Assembly (NCBI RefSeq): GCF_020520425.1
Contig: NC_079489.1
Coordinates: 80,792,810 to 80,856,809, forward strand
DNA length: 64,000 nucleotides
Direction: 5' to 3'
DNA from: Spinacia oleracea
Taxonomy: Eukaryota; Streptophyta; Magnoliopsida; Caryophyllales; Amaranthaceae
Shown here: positions 23,401-34,651 of the stretch, piece after piece
How positions within the stretch are numbered: the stretch's first letter is position 1
Layout of the letters: each line of letters starts with the position of its first letter
Translations under genes and position numbers: made by a program
Notes under the pieces: model-generated
Told to the model about the DNA's origin: nothing
The model's input: the letters and a program-made list of their open reading frames with translations, nothing else
Databases searched by the model: none

Positions 23401-24237
23401 GCGCATTTCCTAATTCCTTTGTCGCTCGATGCTTGCTCTTGAACATAAGGTAAGAGTTGTCATCCTTATTATGTCCAGAGGTGTTCCTCGGTTTCAGAGT
23501 TCAACTGATCAAATAAACAGATAATCATAGCCTATGATTCATCCGAGCACGGCCATGCATTTCACAGTTTCTAGCTCTCCGAGTGGCCTTGTACAACTTT
23601 TAAGCATCTCATCCCGATTTATGGGAGGACAATCCCAATCTTGCGATCTTGAGATTAGACTTCGTTTGATAGGTGATTACCTGAGCGTTGCCTTTATAGC
23701 CTCCTTTTACGGTGCGACGGTTGGTCAACGTCAAAGCAACCAGTTCTCAAACAAGTAATCTCAAATCACTCAGGTATTGAGGATTTAGTGTCTAATAATT
23801 TAATGAAATTTACTTATGACAGATTTTCATCTCTTACAGTAAAGTTTCATAGGTCTTGTCCGATACTAATCTTCCCAAAGTAAGTATCTATGCAAATGAT
23901 TATGACATTGCCATGTCCACATAGTTCAAGAAACAGAACTACTAGTCATCTTGCATTCTAATCGTCTAACGTTTTCTATGCGTCCAATTTTATAGAAAAC
24001 TCCGATTAGGGACCATTTTCAACCTTTGACATTCAAGTTCACTTGATAGACATTTCTTAGTCACAGGACTGGTCCTGACAGTCTATCTTGAATATATCGT
24101 CAAATTGAAGGGACTCATCATTTAATAAACCACAAATTAAATGGAAAAATGAATTCTTTTCATTTATTGTGAATGATTAACCAATAATGGTTTACAAAGA
24201 TTTAAACTCTAAAACTTTAAAACATTAAATAGAGACA
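23401..24237 (-). other. 3' untranslated region of copia element
   Basis: About 840 bp between the polyprotein stop and the polypurine tract without coding sequence. A short ORF at 23534-23758 on the opposite strand has no recognisable content. Confidence 0.6.
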
Positions 24238-27200
24238 TCAAAGCCATTCTCCAATATGCTTGATTCCCATAGCTGCAGTGTGCGAGTTGTGCTTCGCTTG
24301 CGGCAGAGGTTTAGTTAATGGATCTGATATGTTGTCATCAGTTCCAATCTTGCTTATCTCGACTTCTTTTCTTTTAACGAACTCTCGTAGAAGGTGAAAT
24401 CTACGAAGTACATGCTTGACTCTCTGGTGGTGTCTAGGCTCTTTTGCCTGTGCAATAGCTCCGTTATTGTCACAATACATGGCTATTGGTCCTTTAATGG
24501 AGGGGACTACACCAAGTTCACCTATGAACTTCCTTAGCCATATAGCTTCCTTTGCTGCTTCATGTGCAGCAATGTACTCCGCTTCAGTTGTAGAATCCGC
24601 AATGGTGCTTTGCTTAGCACTTTTCCAGCTTACTGCTCCTCCGTTGAGGCAGAAGACAAACCCAGACTGTGATCTGAAATCATCTTTGTCGGTTTGGAAA
24701 CTTGCGTCCGTATAGCCTTTAACAATTAATTCATCATCTCCACCATAGACCAGGAAGTCATCTTTGTGCCTTTTTAGGTACTTCAGAATGTTCTTGGCAG
24801 CAGTCCAATGCGCCTCTCCTGGGTCTGACTGGTATCTGCTCGTAGCACTGAGTGCGTACGCAACATCCGGGCGTGTACATATCATAGCATACATTATTGA
24901 ACCAATCAATGATGCATATGGAATCCCATTCATTCGTCTACGCTCATCAAGTGTTTTTGGGCACTGAGTCTTGCTTAGAGTCATTCCATGAGACATGGGT
25001 AGGTAGCCTCGCTTGGAGTCCGCCATCTTGAACCTATCAAGCACCTTATTGATATAAGTGCTTTGACTAAGTCCAATCATCCTTTTAGATCTATCTCTGT
25101 AAATCTTGATGCCCAATATGTACTGTGCTTCTCCTAGATCCTTCATCGAAAAACATTTCCCAAGCCAAATCTTGACAGAGTTCAACATAGGAATGTCATT
25201 TCCGATAAGTAATATGTCGTCGACATATAATACTAGGAAAGCAATTTTGCTCCCACTGACCTTCTTGTATACACAAGATTCGTCTGCGTTCTTGATGAAA
25301 CCAAAGTCATTGACTGCTTCATCAAAACGTATATTCCAGCTCCTGGATGCCTGCTTCAATCCGTAGATTGACTTCTTTAGCTTGCATACCTTTTTAGCAT
25401 TCTTTGGATCCTCAAAACCTTCAGGCTGTGTCATAAACACAGTTTCTGTTAAAACGCCGTTTAAGAAAGCAGTTTTGACATCCATCTGCCATATTTCGTA
25501 ATCGTAATATGCAGCGATTGCTAACATTATCCGAATAGACTTTAGCATTGCAACTGGTGAAAAAGTTTCATCGTAATCCACACCGTGGACTTGCCTGTAA
25601 CCTTTTGCAACCAATCTAGCTTTGAAAACTTCAAGTTTCCCATCCTTGTCCTTTTTCAGTTTGAAAACCCATTTGCTTCCAATGGCTTGGTAGCCATCTG
25701 GTAAATCGACCAAATCCCATACTTGGTTTTCAGACATGGAGTCTAATTCAGATTGCATGGCTTCTTGCCATTGCTTGGAGCTAGGGCTCGTCATAGCTTG
25801 TTTGTAAGTCGCAGGTTCATCACTTTCAAGTAATAGAACATCATAGCTCTCGTTCGTCAAAATACCTAAGTACCTTTCCGGTTGAGATCTATATCTTTGC
25901 GATCTACGCGGGGTAACATTTCTAGATTGACCATGATTCTCACCAGATTCTTCTAAAGATCTCTGAGTTTCATCCTGAATGTCATCTTCAGCATTCTCTA
26001 GAGTTTGTTGTTCGACTCGAATTTCTTCGAGGTCTACTTTTCTCCCACTTGTCATTTTGGAAATGTGATCTTTCTCCAAAAAGACACCATCTCGAGCAAC
26101 AAACACCTTGTTCTCAGATGTATTGTAGAAGCAATACCCCTTTGTTTCCTTTGGATAGCCCACAAGGATACATTTGTCAGATTTTGGATGAAGTTTGTCT
26201 GAAATTAATCGTTTGACGTATACTTCACATCCCCAAATCTTAAGAAAAGACACATTTGGAGGCTTTCCAAACCATAATTCGTATGGAGTCTTTTCGACAG
26301 CTTTAGACGGAGCTCTATTTATAGTGAGTGCAGCTGTATTTAGTGCATGTCCCCAAAATTCTAATGGAAGTTCGGCCTGACCCATCATTGACCTGACCAT
26401 GTCTAGCATGGTTCTGTTCCTCCGTTCCGACACACCGTTCCATTGTGGTGTTCCAGGAGGAGTCAATTCTGATAGAATTCCACATTCTTTCAGATGGTCA
26501 TCAAATTCATAGCTCAGATATTCACCGCCTCTATCAGACCGCAGTGCCTTAATCTTCTTGCCTAATTGATTCTCTACTTCACTCTGAAATTCCTTGAATT
26601 TGTCAAAGGATTCAGACTTATGCTTCATTAGGTAGACATAACCATACCTACTGAAGTCATCAGTGAAAGTGATAAAGTAGCTGAAACCACCTCTAGCATT
26701 TGTACTCATTGGTCCACATACATCTGTATGGATTAAACCCAATAGTTCATTTGCTCTTTCTCCAACTTTAGAGAAAGGTTGCTTTGTCATTTTGCCAAGT
26801 AAACATGATTCGCATTTACCATAATCCTCTAAGTCAAATGGTTCTAGAATTCCTTCCTTTTGAAGTCTTTCTAAGCGTTTCAAGTTTATATGGCCTAATC
26901 GACAATGCCACAGATAGGTGAGATCTGAATCATCCTTTTTGGCCTTTTTGGTATTTATGTTATATACTTGTTTGTCGTGATCTAATAAATAAAGTCCATT
27001 GACTAATCTAGCAGATCCATAAAACATCTCTTTAAAATAAAACGAACAACTATTGTCTTTTATTAAAAAGGAAAATCCCTTAGCATCTAAGCAAGAAACT
27101 GAAATGATGTTTTTAGTAAGACTTGGAACATGGAAACATTCTTCCAGTTCCAAAACTAGCCCGGAGGGCAACGACAAATAGTAAGTTCCTACAGCTAATG

Positions 27201-28224
27201 CAGCAATCCGTGCTCCATTTCCCACTCGTAGGTCGACTTCACCCTTGCTTAACTTTCTACTTCTTCTTAGTCCCTGTGGATTGGAACATAAGTGTGAGCC
27301 ACAACCTGTATCTAATACCCAAGAAGTTGAATTAGCAAGTATACAGTCTATAACGAAAATACCTGAAGATGGAACGACTGTTCCGTTCTTCTGATCTTCC
27401 TTTAGCTTTGGACATTCTCTTTTGTAATGGCCTATTCCATCACAATAAAGACAGCTTGATGTGGACTTGTCCTGCTTTGATTTAACATTACCCTTGGACT
27501 TTCCACCTTTCTTGAACGGTCTCTTTCTAGCCTTGAGTAAATATTTGGCTTCACAGTCCAGTATTATTTCAGCCTTTCTGACAAGGTGAACAAATTCTGC
27601 AACTGTTTCTTCTCTTGGTTCACTTAGGTATAGTTGCTTGAAGCGACCAAACCCACTGTGTAGTGAATTGAGCAAGACAGAGACTGCCATCCTTTCGCTT
27701 ATTGGTGTTCCTAGTAGACTTAGGCGATCAAAGTATGAACACATAAGATCCACATGGAACCTCAGTGGGACGCCTACCCTCTGTTTAGTGCGAAGGAGCT
27801 GAACATGTGTTTCTTGGACCTCCATCCTATAACACCTGTTGGGAGAACTAACCTTTAGACCAGACATTGATTCAATCAACTCATGGACGTTCAGGTCCCT
27901 GTCCTCCGTACTTCCACGACAGATATCCCTCAGATTCTTGATGAGCGTAAAAGGTTCATAGGCTACAAACCTTTTAGCCCAATCATCAGGGATATTGTTC
28001 AGCATGAGACTCATAACCTTTTTGAGATCCGCATCCCAGGCGTAAAATCTCTCAGGGGTCATGTCTCTGGCATAGTAGCTTGGCATGGGATGTGACAGTA
28101 CATACTCAAGTCCATTGAGTTTGACTATTTCAACTAGCTTAGCTTCCCATTCAAGAAAATTTGTCAGGTTCAGCTTGACCATAAGCTCAGAACCCATGAT
28201 GATGTTTTGATTGTTGTTTGCCAT
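24238..28224 (-). CDS. Intact copia Gag-Pol polyprotein
   Basis: One uninterrupted frame of 1328 residues from MANNNQNIIMG; an upstream in-frame ATG at 28266 adds 14 hydrophobic residues and is less likely. Order: Gag; CCHC zinc knuckle CLYCDGIGHYKREC (about 257-270); protease with DTGCGSHLC (about 302); pre-integrase LWHCRLGHINLKRL; integrase core with acidic residues in HTDVCGP (about 500), RSDRGGEYLS (about 563) and NGVSERRN (about 598); reverse transcriptase with YVDDILLIGND (about 1000); RNase H with GYTDASF, TTEAEY and YCDNNGA (about 1173-1250). Integrase before RT defines Ty1/copia. All catalytic motifs are present and no stop interrupts them, so the product could be active and could serve defective relatives in trans. 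The lineage within copia was not settled. Confidence 0.95.
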   Translation of the reverse strand: MANNNQNIIMGSELMVKLNLTNFLEWEAKLVEIVKLNGLEYVLSHPMPSYYARDMTPERFYAWDADLKKVMSLMLNNIPDDWAKRFVAYEPFTLIKNLRDICRGSTEDRDLNVHELIESMSGLKVSSPNRCYRMEVQETHVQLLRTKQRVGVPLRFHVDLMCSYFDRLSLLGTPISERMAVSVLLNSLHSGFGRFKQLYLSEPREETVAEFVHLVRKAEIILDCEAKYLLKARKRPFKKGGKSKGNVKSKQDKSTSSCLYCDGIGHYKRECPKLKEDQKNGTVVPSSGIFVIDCILANSTSWVLDTGCGSHLCSNPQGLRRSRKLSKGEVDLRVGNGARIAALAVGTYYLSLPSGLVLELEECFHVPSLTKNIISVSCLDAKGFSFLIKDNSCSFYFKEMFYGSARLVNGLYLLDHDKQVYNINTKKAKKDDSDLTYLWHCRLGHINLKRLERLQKEGILEPFDLEDYGKCESCLLGKMTKQPFSKVGERANELLGLIHTDVCGPMSTNARGGFSYFITFTDDFSRYGYVYLMKHKSESFDKFKEFQSEVENQLGKKIKALRSDRGGEYLSYEFDDHLKECGILSELTPPGTPQWNGVSERRNRTMLDMVRSMMGQAELPLEFWGHALNTAALTINRAPSKAVEKTPYELWFGKPPNVSFLKIWGCEVYVKRLISDKLHPKSDKCILVGYPKETKGYCFYNTSENKVFVARDGVFLEKDHISKMTSGRKVDLEEIRVEQQTLENAEDDIQDETQRSLEESGENHGQSRNVTPRRSQRYRSQPERYLGILTNESYDVLLLESDEPATYKQAMTSPSSKQWQEAMQSELDSMSENQVWDLVDLPDGYQAIGSKWVFKLKKDKDGKLEVFKARLVAKGYRQVHGVDYDETFSPVAMLKSIRIMLAIAAYYDYEIWQMDVKTAFLNGVLTETVFMTQPEGFEDPKNAKKVCKLKKSIYGLKQASRSWNIRFDEAVNDFGFIKNADESCVYKKVSGSKIAFLVLYVDDILLIGNDIPMLNSVKIWLGKCFSMKDLGEAQYILGIKIYRDRSKRMIGLSQSTYINKVLDRFKMADSKRGYLPMSHGMTLSKTQCPKTLDERRRMNGIPYASLIGSIMYAMICTRPDVAYALSATSRYQSDPGEAHWTAAKNILKYLKRHKDDFLVYGGDDELIVKGYTDASFQTDKDDFRSQSGFVFCLNGGAVSWKSAKQSTIADSTTEAEYIAAHEAAKEAIWLRKFIGELGVVPSIKGPIAMYCDNNGAIAQAKEPRHHQRVKHVLRRFHLLREFVKRKEVEISKIGTDDNISDPLTKPLPQAKHNSHTAAMGIKHIGEWL

Positions 28225-29689
28225 ATTAAAACTACAATTGAAAAGAATAAACAAATAAATAACCATTCACAGTTTCTCTTAATAAACTTAAATTCTAGCA
28301 TACATGCATAATTCAATGTTTATTAAGCATTTTATTCAAGTTATGTGTTCCGGCAGGTGTGAATAAAATGATTCCAAGATCCTAAAATCATTGAAGAACT
28401 AAGCACAGTTTGTCGACTTAATCCTAGAACATCTTAGGTAAGCAAAAGCCTTTTGCTAATAGTCTAGAAACTATTCTTGGTTGATAGGTACGTCTAAGAA
28501 CTTATTAGGTAAACCTATCGATTTTGCCACGACATAAAAGGACTCCTTACTTATATCGTTGAGTTTCACCAAAACTAACATGTACTCACAATTATTTGTG
28601 TACCTTGCCCCTTTAGGACCAATAAGTAATACCTCGCTGAGCGAAAACTATTACTAGATTGATGTAAAGGATATCCAAGCAAGTGTATATTTTGGCATGG
28701 CACCTTTTAACTCAATTTTTAAGTTTGGAACTTAAGGCTCTTACTATGTTGGTTAGATTTTAAGTGAACTAAAATCCTTAATCATGCAACATAATCAAGC
28801 TTTTGATCTCATGCATCTTAAGACATATTTAAAAGCAATAAATAACTTAAAACATGCATAAGATTAAATGTGATCTAGTATGGCCCGACTTCATCTTGAA
28901 GCTTTGACTTCAAAGTCCGTCTTGAAAATCTCCGTGGGAGGCACCATTTTCTTCAAATAGGATAAGCTATAACTAATTACAACTATTTGATGGTTCGCAG
29001 ACCATATTTGAATTGAAAAATAACTTTGGTACTTTAGACCAATTACATTCAAATTAATGGTACGCAGACCATATTTTCTATCCTATTTGGGCCATACTAG
29101 TCACTTCATAACCTGCAAAACAGTACATATACAACATATATACCATTCACCCATTCATTATCATGAATGGCCCACATAGCTGGTTAGTAAAACACATTAT
29201 GCATCACGTAAACATTTGCAGCAATTAATCAAGGGCACCAATAATCTACCAATTATTCAGTCCTTATTAATTCTAATCAAGTTGTTTTAACCTTAATGAT
29301 TTGTAGACCTAATCAAGAGTTTATGACTAAAAAGCGCTCCCACTTAAACCAATAAATTCATATGCTTTACTAATTTTAAACATAAAAATGTATTTCTAGT
29401 CTAACCGGAAACATACAAATTTAATTAAAATTTAAAGCTCATATAAATTTATAATTGAATCCAAAAATTTAATTTAATTTCAGTCGTTATTTAAATTAAT
29501 TCATGATTTTAATTTTAGTAAAATAATTAGAATAAATAAAATTTATTATAATTACAATATTCAAAATTAAAATCCAAGAAAATAATTTAAATTATTAATT
29601 TTAAAATTAATTAAAATTACGCGAACTGAAATTTTCAAATTAAACATTCAAAACGATCTAATCGTAACGCAAACACCCTACGCATTGCA

Positions 29690-30230
29690 CGCCCATGGGC
29701 CGCACGCACACAGCCATTGCTGGCCATGTGCGCGCAGCCCATGCGCTCTTCGCATAGCTGCTGCATCTCCATCGCAAGCCATCGCACGCTGTGGTGCTCG
29801 CTGTGCGCGCGCCAGCGCTCGACGCACGCGAGCCATCGCTCGCAGTGCGCGCTCGCCAGCGCTCGCTGTGCGCGCGAGCCATTGCTCGCTGTGCGCGCGA
29901 GCTCTCGCTCGCTGTGCGCGAGCAATTGCGCGCGTTCAACGCTGGGCGCAGCGCTCGTGGAACGCGAGCTTGCGCTCGCTGCGCGCGAGGCTGCGCGCGC
30001 TTGCGCGAGGCAGTGCGCGTCGTGGCGCAGCTCGCTTGCTGCCCACACGCGACTGCCTTGGCTTGCCTTTCGCCCATGCCCATTTGTTCATAGCTCGTGG
30101 CCCACGACACAAGGCAGGGCTGCTGCCTTGTGCTCGTGCACCACGCCCTTGCTCATTGCATTCGTGCCGCACGGGCGACGAGCTCCCTTGCTCGTCGTCG
30201 CATGCCCGCACTATACAACACCCCTTAAGG
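29690..30230. repeat. GC-rich GCGCGAGC/GCTCGC repeat block in copia leader
   Basis: Dozens of overlapping copies of gcgcgagc, gctcgctg and cagcgctcg on both strands give a low-complexity, strongly self-complementary block. Overlapping open frames occur in five of six frames, all Arg/Ala/Ser-rich. They result from the composition and are not genes. A near-identical block lies at 37050-37590. Confidence 0.8.
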
Positions 30231-30989
30231 GTAACACGAAGCGTCCATTGCTTTGTGCGTGCAAGTTATATGAACGAATCGCATAAAAATTTAAAATTTA
30301 TATTTAAAATTAATGACAAATTAATAAATAATATTAATTTCATAATTTTAGGGCGAAAAATCGAAAATTTAAAATTCAATTGATTTCCGATTGTTATGGA
30401 TTCAAGTCTAGGTCATAAAAATTTAAAATTTATCATAAATTTACAATTTTTATGGTGGTTTTTAATCATAGGTTTCTAATTAAATTATAATTAATTATGA
30501 AAATCAAATTAATTCTAAATTATTCTAATTTTCAACAAATTAATCATAATTACAAATTAGATTGCATAATTAACAAGGCTAGGCATTCAAACTTGTTAAA
30601 CATATACAGTAGGTCAATCAAAAATTCAAGATTTACCAACAAGAATCGCAAATATTTAATTTAACATCTTAAATTTACGAAATTTTGCATTCGAAAAACT
30701 AAAACCTTCGAAAAGTCATAGTTAGGCTTCGAATTTGAGAATTCTGGGTTCGGCAGAAAAATATTATTTTTGTCAAAATTTTAGAATGCCTTTTACATGC
30801 GGAATTGACACAAAAATCACTCGATTTGGATGAGTAACGAAGAAACTGCCGAAAAACTGCGTACGTATAATTAAATAAACGGAATTTGCAATTAATTAAC
30901 AATTACGAAAATTAATCACCCCTTTTAATTCTTGCAAATTTGTAATATTTAACCATGTTCATGCAAATTAGATTATGAAAATAATAAGG

Positions 30990-31004
30990 GGCTCGTGATA
31001 CCAC
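30990..31004 (-). promoter_or_regulatory. Primer-binding site (initiator Met tRNA type)
   Basis: One base after the 5' LTR the minus strand reads TGGTATCACGAGCC. This is close to the TGGTATCAGAGCC complement of initiator tRNA-Met used by most plant copia elements, with one extra base. Confidence 0.75.
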
Positions 31005-32395
31005 TGTTAGGTTATGATACATATGATATTACATAAATCATGCGGAAACAACCATTAACCCAGGAATACATATTATTTGCACATAATCATATAGCATAAT
31101 TTAGATGCATACTCTTTGTTGCGTGCCCTCCCTAGCTGCGCCCGAACCGAACAAGAACAAGTCTTTAGGACTCCAAGTGTCGTCCCTCCGTAGATAGTCC
31201 ACAGCACGTCCGGATCCGCCTTAAGATTGACCAACTAGAATCGCCCTTAAGGTACTAGAATTTTCGGCACTTTTGAGCAAGATGTGTGACTGAATTTTTC
31301 TCTCAAAAACTCACTTTGAATACTTTAAAACTCGTTATAAATTGTGAACCCAGGCCACATATTTATAGGGGTATGGAAAGAGAATTGGAATCCTATTAGG
31401 ATACGAATTAATTAAACTTAGAATCCTACAAGAACTCTAATTAATTAATTTATCAAATAGAATTAGGAATTTAATCATTAACCGAACTCTGCACGTTTTA
31501 GGAATCGTGCATGAGCACAAACTCACACACACACACACGGCAGCCACGATGGGCCGCCCATGCGCGTGCGTGCGAACAGCAGCCCACGCAGCGAGGCCCA
31601 CGCAGCCGCGGCCTTGGCGCGCGCTGGGCCTGCCTTGCGGTAGGCCTGGGCGCTGCCTTGGCTGGGCTTGTGGCGCGCGTTTGGCTTGCTGGGCGATGGC
31701 CCGGCTTCGTGCTGGGCCTTCGTCCGGCAGGCCTCGTCCGATGCTTATTCGTACGATACGCTTCCGGTTAAATTTCCGATTCCGGAATTCATTTCCGATA
31801 CGAACAATATTTAACATTTCCGATTCCGGAATTAATTTCCGTTTCGAACAGATATTTAATATTTCCGTTTCCGGAATTATTTTCCGATTCCGATAATATT
31901 TCCGATTCTGACAATATTTCCGTTTCCGGCAATATTTCCGATTCTGGCAATATTTCCATTTCCGATAATATTTTCCGATACGTACCATGTTTCCGTTTCC
32001 GGCAACATCTACGACTTGGATAATATTTATATTTCCGATACGATCCATATTTCCGTTTCCGGCAATATCATCGTTTCCGGAGTATTCATTTCTTGCTTGT
32101 GACGATCTCAGCTCCCACTGAAACCAAGATCCGTCGATTCCGAATATCCATAGATAGAGTATCTAATGCCATTAGATACTTGATCCGTTTACGTACTATT
32201 TGTGTGACCCTACGGGTTCAGTCAAGAGTAAGCTGTGGATTAATATCATTAATTCCACTTGAACTGAAGCGGCCTCTAGCTAGGCATTCAGCTCACTTGA
32301 TCTCACTGAATTATTAACTTGTTAATTAATACTGAACCGCATTTATTAGACTTATCATAGAATGCATACTTGGACCAAGGGCATTATTTCCTTCA
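31005..32395 (-). repeat. 5' LTR of the full-length copia element
   Basis: 1391 bp, the same length as the 3' LTR and nearly identical. The TATA box is at 31360-31367. The GCTTG target copy follows at 32396-32400. Confidence 0.93.
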
Positions 32396-33111
32396 GCTTG
32401 CTGGGCGATGGCCTGGCTTCGTGCTAGGCCTTCGTCTAGCGAGCCTCGTCCAATGCTAATTCGTACGATACGCTTCCGATTAAATTCCCGATTCCGGAAT
32501 TCATTTCCGATACAAACAATATTTAATATTTCCGATTCCGGAATTAATTTCCGTTTCGAACAAATATTTAATATTTCCGTTTCCGGAATTATTTTCCGAT
32601 TTCGATAATATTTCCGATTCTGACAATATATCCGTTTCCGGCAATATTTCCGATTCCGACAATATTTCCATTTCCAATAATATTTTCCGATACGTACCAT
32701 GTTTCCGTTTCCGGCAACATCTACGACTTGGATAATATTTATATTTCCGATACGATCCATATTTCCGTTTCCGGGAATATCATCGTTTCCGGAGTATTCA
32801 TTTCTTGCCTTGGACGATCTCAGCTCCCACTGAAACCAAGATCCGTCGATTCCGAATATCCATAGATGGAGTATTTAATGCCATTAAATACTTGATCCGT
32901 TTACGTACTATTTGTGTGACCCTGCGGGTTCAGTCAAGAGTAAGCTGTGGATTAATATAATTAATTCCACTTGAACTGAAGCGGCCTCTAGCTAGGCATT
33001 CAGCTCACTTGATCTCACTGAATTATTAACTGGTTAACTAATACTGAACCGCATTTATTAGACTTAATATTATATGCATACTTGACCAAGGGCATTATTT
33101 CCTTCACAAGG

Positions 33112-33637
33112 AGCATATAAAATTTTAATTGTTCTTTTGAATTATACTCATATGGTCCAAAACTGAGATGTGATACGGTCCATCACTGTGATCCTCTTGT
33201 AATAGATTATTTTGGTTCTTTAAGAGTTGGGAATTGCTCCATTTGGTCCAAATAAACTCCAAAATTTTAGCTTGAGTTTCCAATTTCCATCATATAAATT
33301 AGCCAAATAAACTCCAATTAGAGATTCTTTTGTTATGATCAGAACAAACTGATTGACCAGTTTAAGTTGAGAGTTGAATTTGTTCCTTTAGTCTTTTCAT
33401 TTGTCTTTACTAAATTGATTGATTAATAAGGTCATTCATACACATCAGCTCTGATAATTCTTTTTGCTGCTCTTCGGGTAACTTATGTTACTGCTGGAAA
33501 GAATGAGAATTACCTTGCAATATTTTTTCTCACGAAAAAAACGGAACTGGATTTTATGTTTCATGAATAACATTAAAAAATCCTTGTAGTTAGGTAAAAG
33601 AAAATATTGTTCACATGTGAGGGAATCCAAGCAATAC
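33112..33637. other. Helitron-derived spacer
   Basis: No gene. Part of it (33205-33260, tggttctttaagagttggga) resembles 20820-20875 left of the solo LTR, so the pre-insertion locus already contained a local repeat. Confidence 0.5.
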
Positions 33638-34006
33638 CTGGTATATAGGGCACGACCTTTCGTAGTTATGTACATGTCCATAGAATGAAATATCAAATTT
33701 GTACCTTTGCCAAAGCTTTTGAAGCCTTTTTCTCCCCATTGGCTCTTTAAATGAGCCCTCTTTCCCATACCATGTCTGATGAATAACCAAGTACACGATG
33801 GACTGCAAAGATTTGCCAAGGTTGCTTTTGCCTATCTGTTGTTGAAAGGCAGTTCTCAATGAACTTGTATTGCTAGATTCGCCAAGGTTGCTTTTGCCTA
33901 TCTGTTGTTGAAAGGCAGTTCTCAATGAACTTGTATTGGTCTTTCCCTCCAGTCATGCTCACTGTCCGCAATGCAGAAGTGGAACATTCCATGGTCTGAC
34001 TTATAC
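33638..34006 (-). pseudogene. Purple acid phosphatase exon fragment (copy 1)
   Basis: Minus-strand pieces read GMFHFCIADSEHDWRE, then after a frame break QYKFIENCLSTTDRQKQPW, then EGSFKEPMGRKRLQKLW and DISFYGHVHNYERSCPIYQ. GHVH plus NYER is a metal-ligand motif of plant purple acid phosphatases. The piece is bordered by acceptor (TTTAG at 34007-34011) and donor (CAG-GTATTG at 33638) sites, so it is one exon. It is frameshifted and contains a 58-bp segment twice (33815-33872 and 33881-33938), so it cannot encode an enzyme. Confidence 0.85.
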
Positions 34007-34275
34007 CTAAAGAATATCACCCTAAGTTAATGAATTTCATAGGAAGAATAATAACCTAGAAAATTGTAAGTCGGTAATGAACCACATTTGGTAAAGTTGT
34101 TGTTCTAGGCAACGTAGTAAACACAAAAACTAAACCTAATTTTCAACAATCACAACATAAAGGTACGAACATTCAATATATAACCGTCAAGAACATGATA
34201 AACATTGAAAATTTAAGCATAGTTCATGTCCAAGTACACTTTGAATAGGCTGTCCTCAAGTTCATTTGCAGAAAC

Positions 34276-34332
34276 AGGACTGTAGGATTGCAGTCCTAGC
34301 AGGACTGCAGTCCTAGCAGGATTGCAGTCCTC
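34276..34332. repeat. Short palindromic tandem repeat
   Basis: About three units of gcagtcctagcaggact, each containing the palindrome aggactgcagtcct. The copy in the right duplication unit is at 41595-41651. Confidence 0.7.
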
Positions 34333-34651
34333 AAGTTTGCAATACTTCAAAAACAGTTATATATTGAAAGTTAATCATGCCATATTATCCTGAAAAAATC
34401 CACAAGTTTTAAGCCAGAATAACCCAATTAAATTTCCATAAGTTCAACAACGAATTTGGATAAGAAAATCAACCAATAAAATCAAGAAATGAATTAGAAA
34501 GAGAAAAGTGATACCTACAAATTCTTGAGATAAATGCTGATCAATTTTAACCTCCTCGAATTCGATATTATTAACCATGCAACAAAACATTCATGCCAAT
34601 TTCTCAAATTATCAAGTCAGCAACAAAAATGCAGAACTTCAACTCAAATTA

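Larger units (their letters stand above)
28225..31004 (-). other. Long copia leader (5' UTR)
   Basis: 2.78 kb between primer-binding site and Gag start. The outer parts are strongly AT-rich; the middle (29640-30230) is extremely GC-rich. No domain-bearing ORF was found. Confidence 0.7.
21983..32395 (-). mobile_element. Full-length Ty1/copia retrotransposon
   Basis: A 10.4-kb element on the minus strand. It has the 5' LTR 31005-32395, primer-binding site, a 2.8-kb leader, an intact polyprotein (28224-24238), a 3' untranslated region, polypurine tract and the 3' LTR 21983-23373. Both LTRs are 1391 bp and differ by only about eight bases by eye. The target duplication GCTTG (21978-21982, 32396-32400) is perfect. 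It inserted inside an older solo LTR of its own family. It is young and probably was mobile recently. Confidence 0.93.
21287..33106 (-). mobile_element. Older copia solo LTR, split by a younger insertion
   Basis: 21287-21982 plus 32401-33106 together make one LTR of about 1.4 kb (TGTTAGGTTATGATAC ... GGCATTATTTCCTTCA). It is flanked by CAAGG at 21282-21286 and 33107-33111. There is no internal region, so it is a solo LTR. A full-length relative occupies 21983-32395. A TATA box (rc of 21641-21648) is conserved. Its GC-rich middle differs clearly from that of the younger LTRs, showing it is the older copy. Confidence 0.88.

Noticed and set aside
24416..28095. Plus-strand frames of 60-99 aa
   Set aside because: Shadows of the copia polyprotein on the other strand.
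29635..30383. Overlapping Arg/Ala-rich open frames of 90-232 aa on both strands (and copies at 36995-37743)
   Set aside because: They lie in a GC-rich repeat with no stop-codon composition; several frames are open at once and none has a domain.
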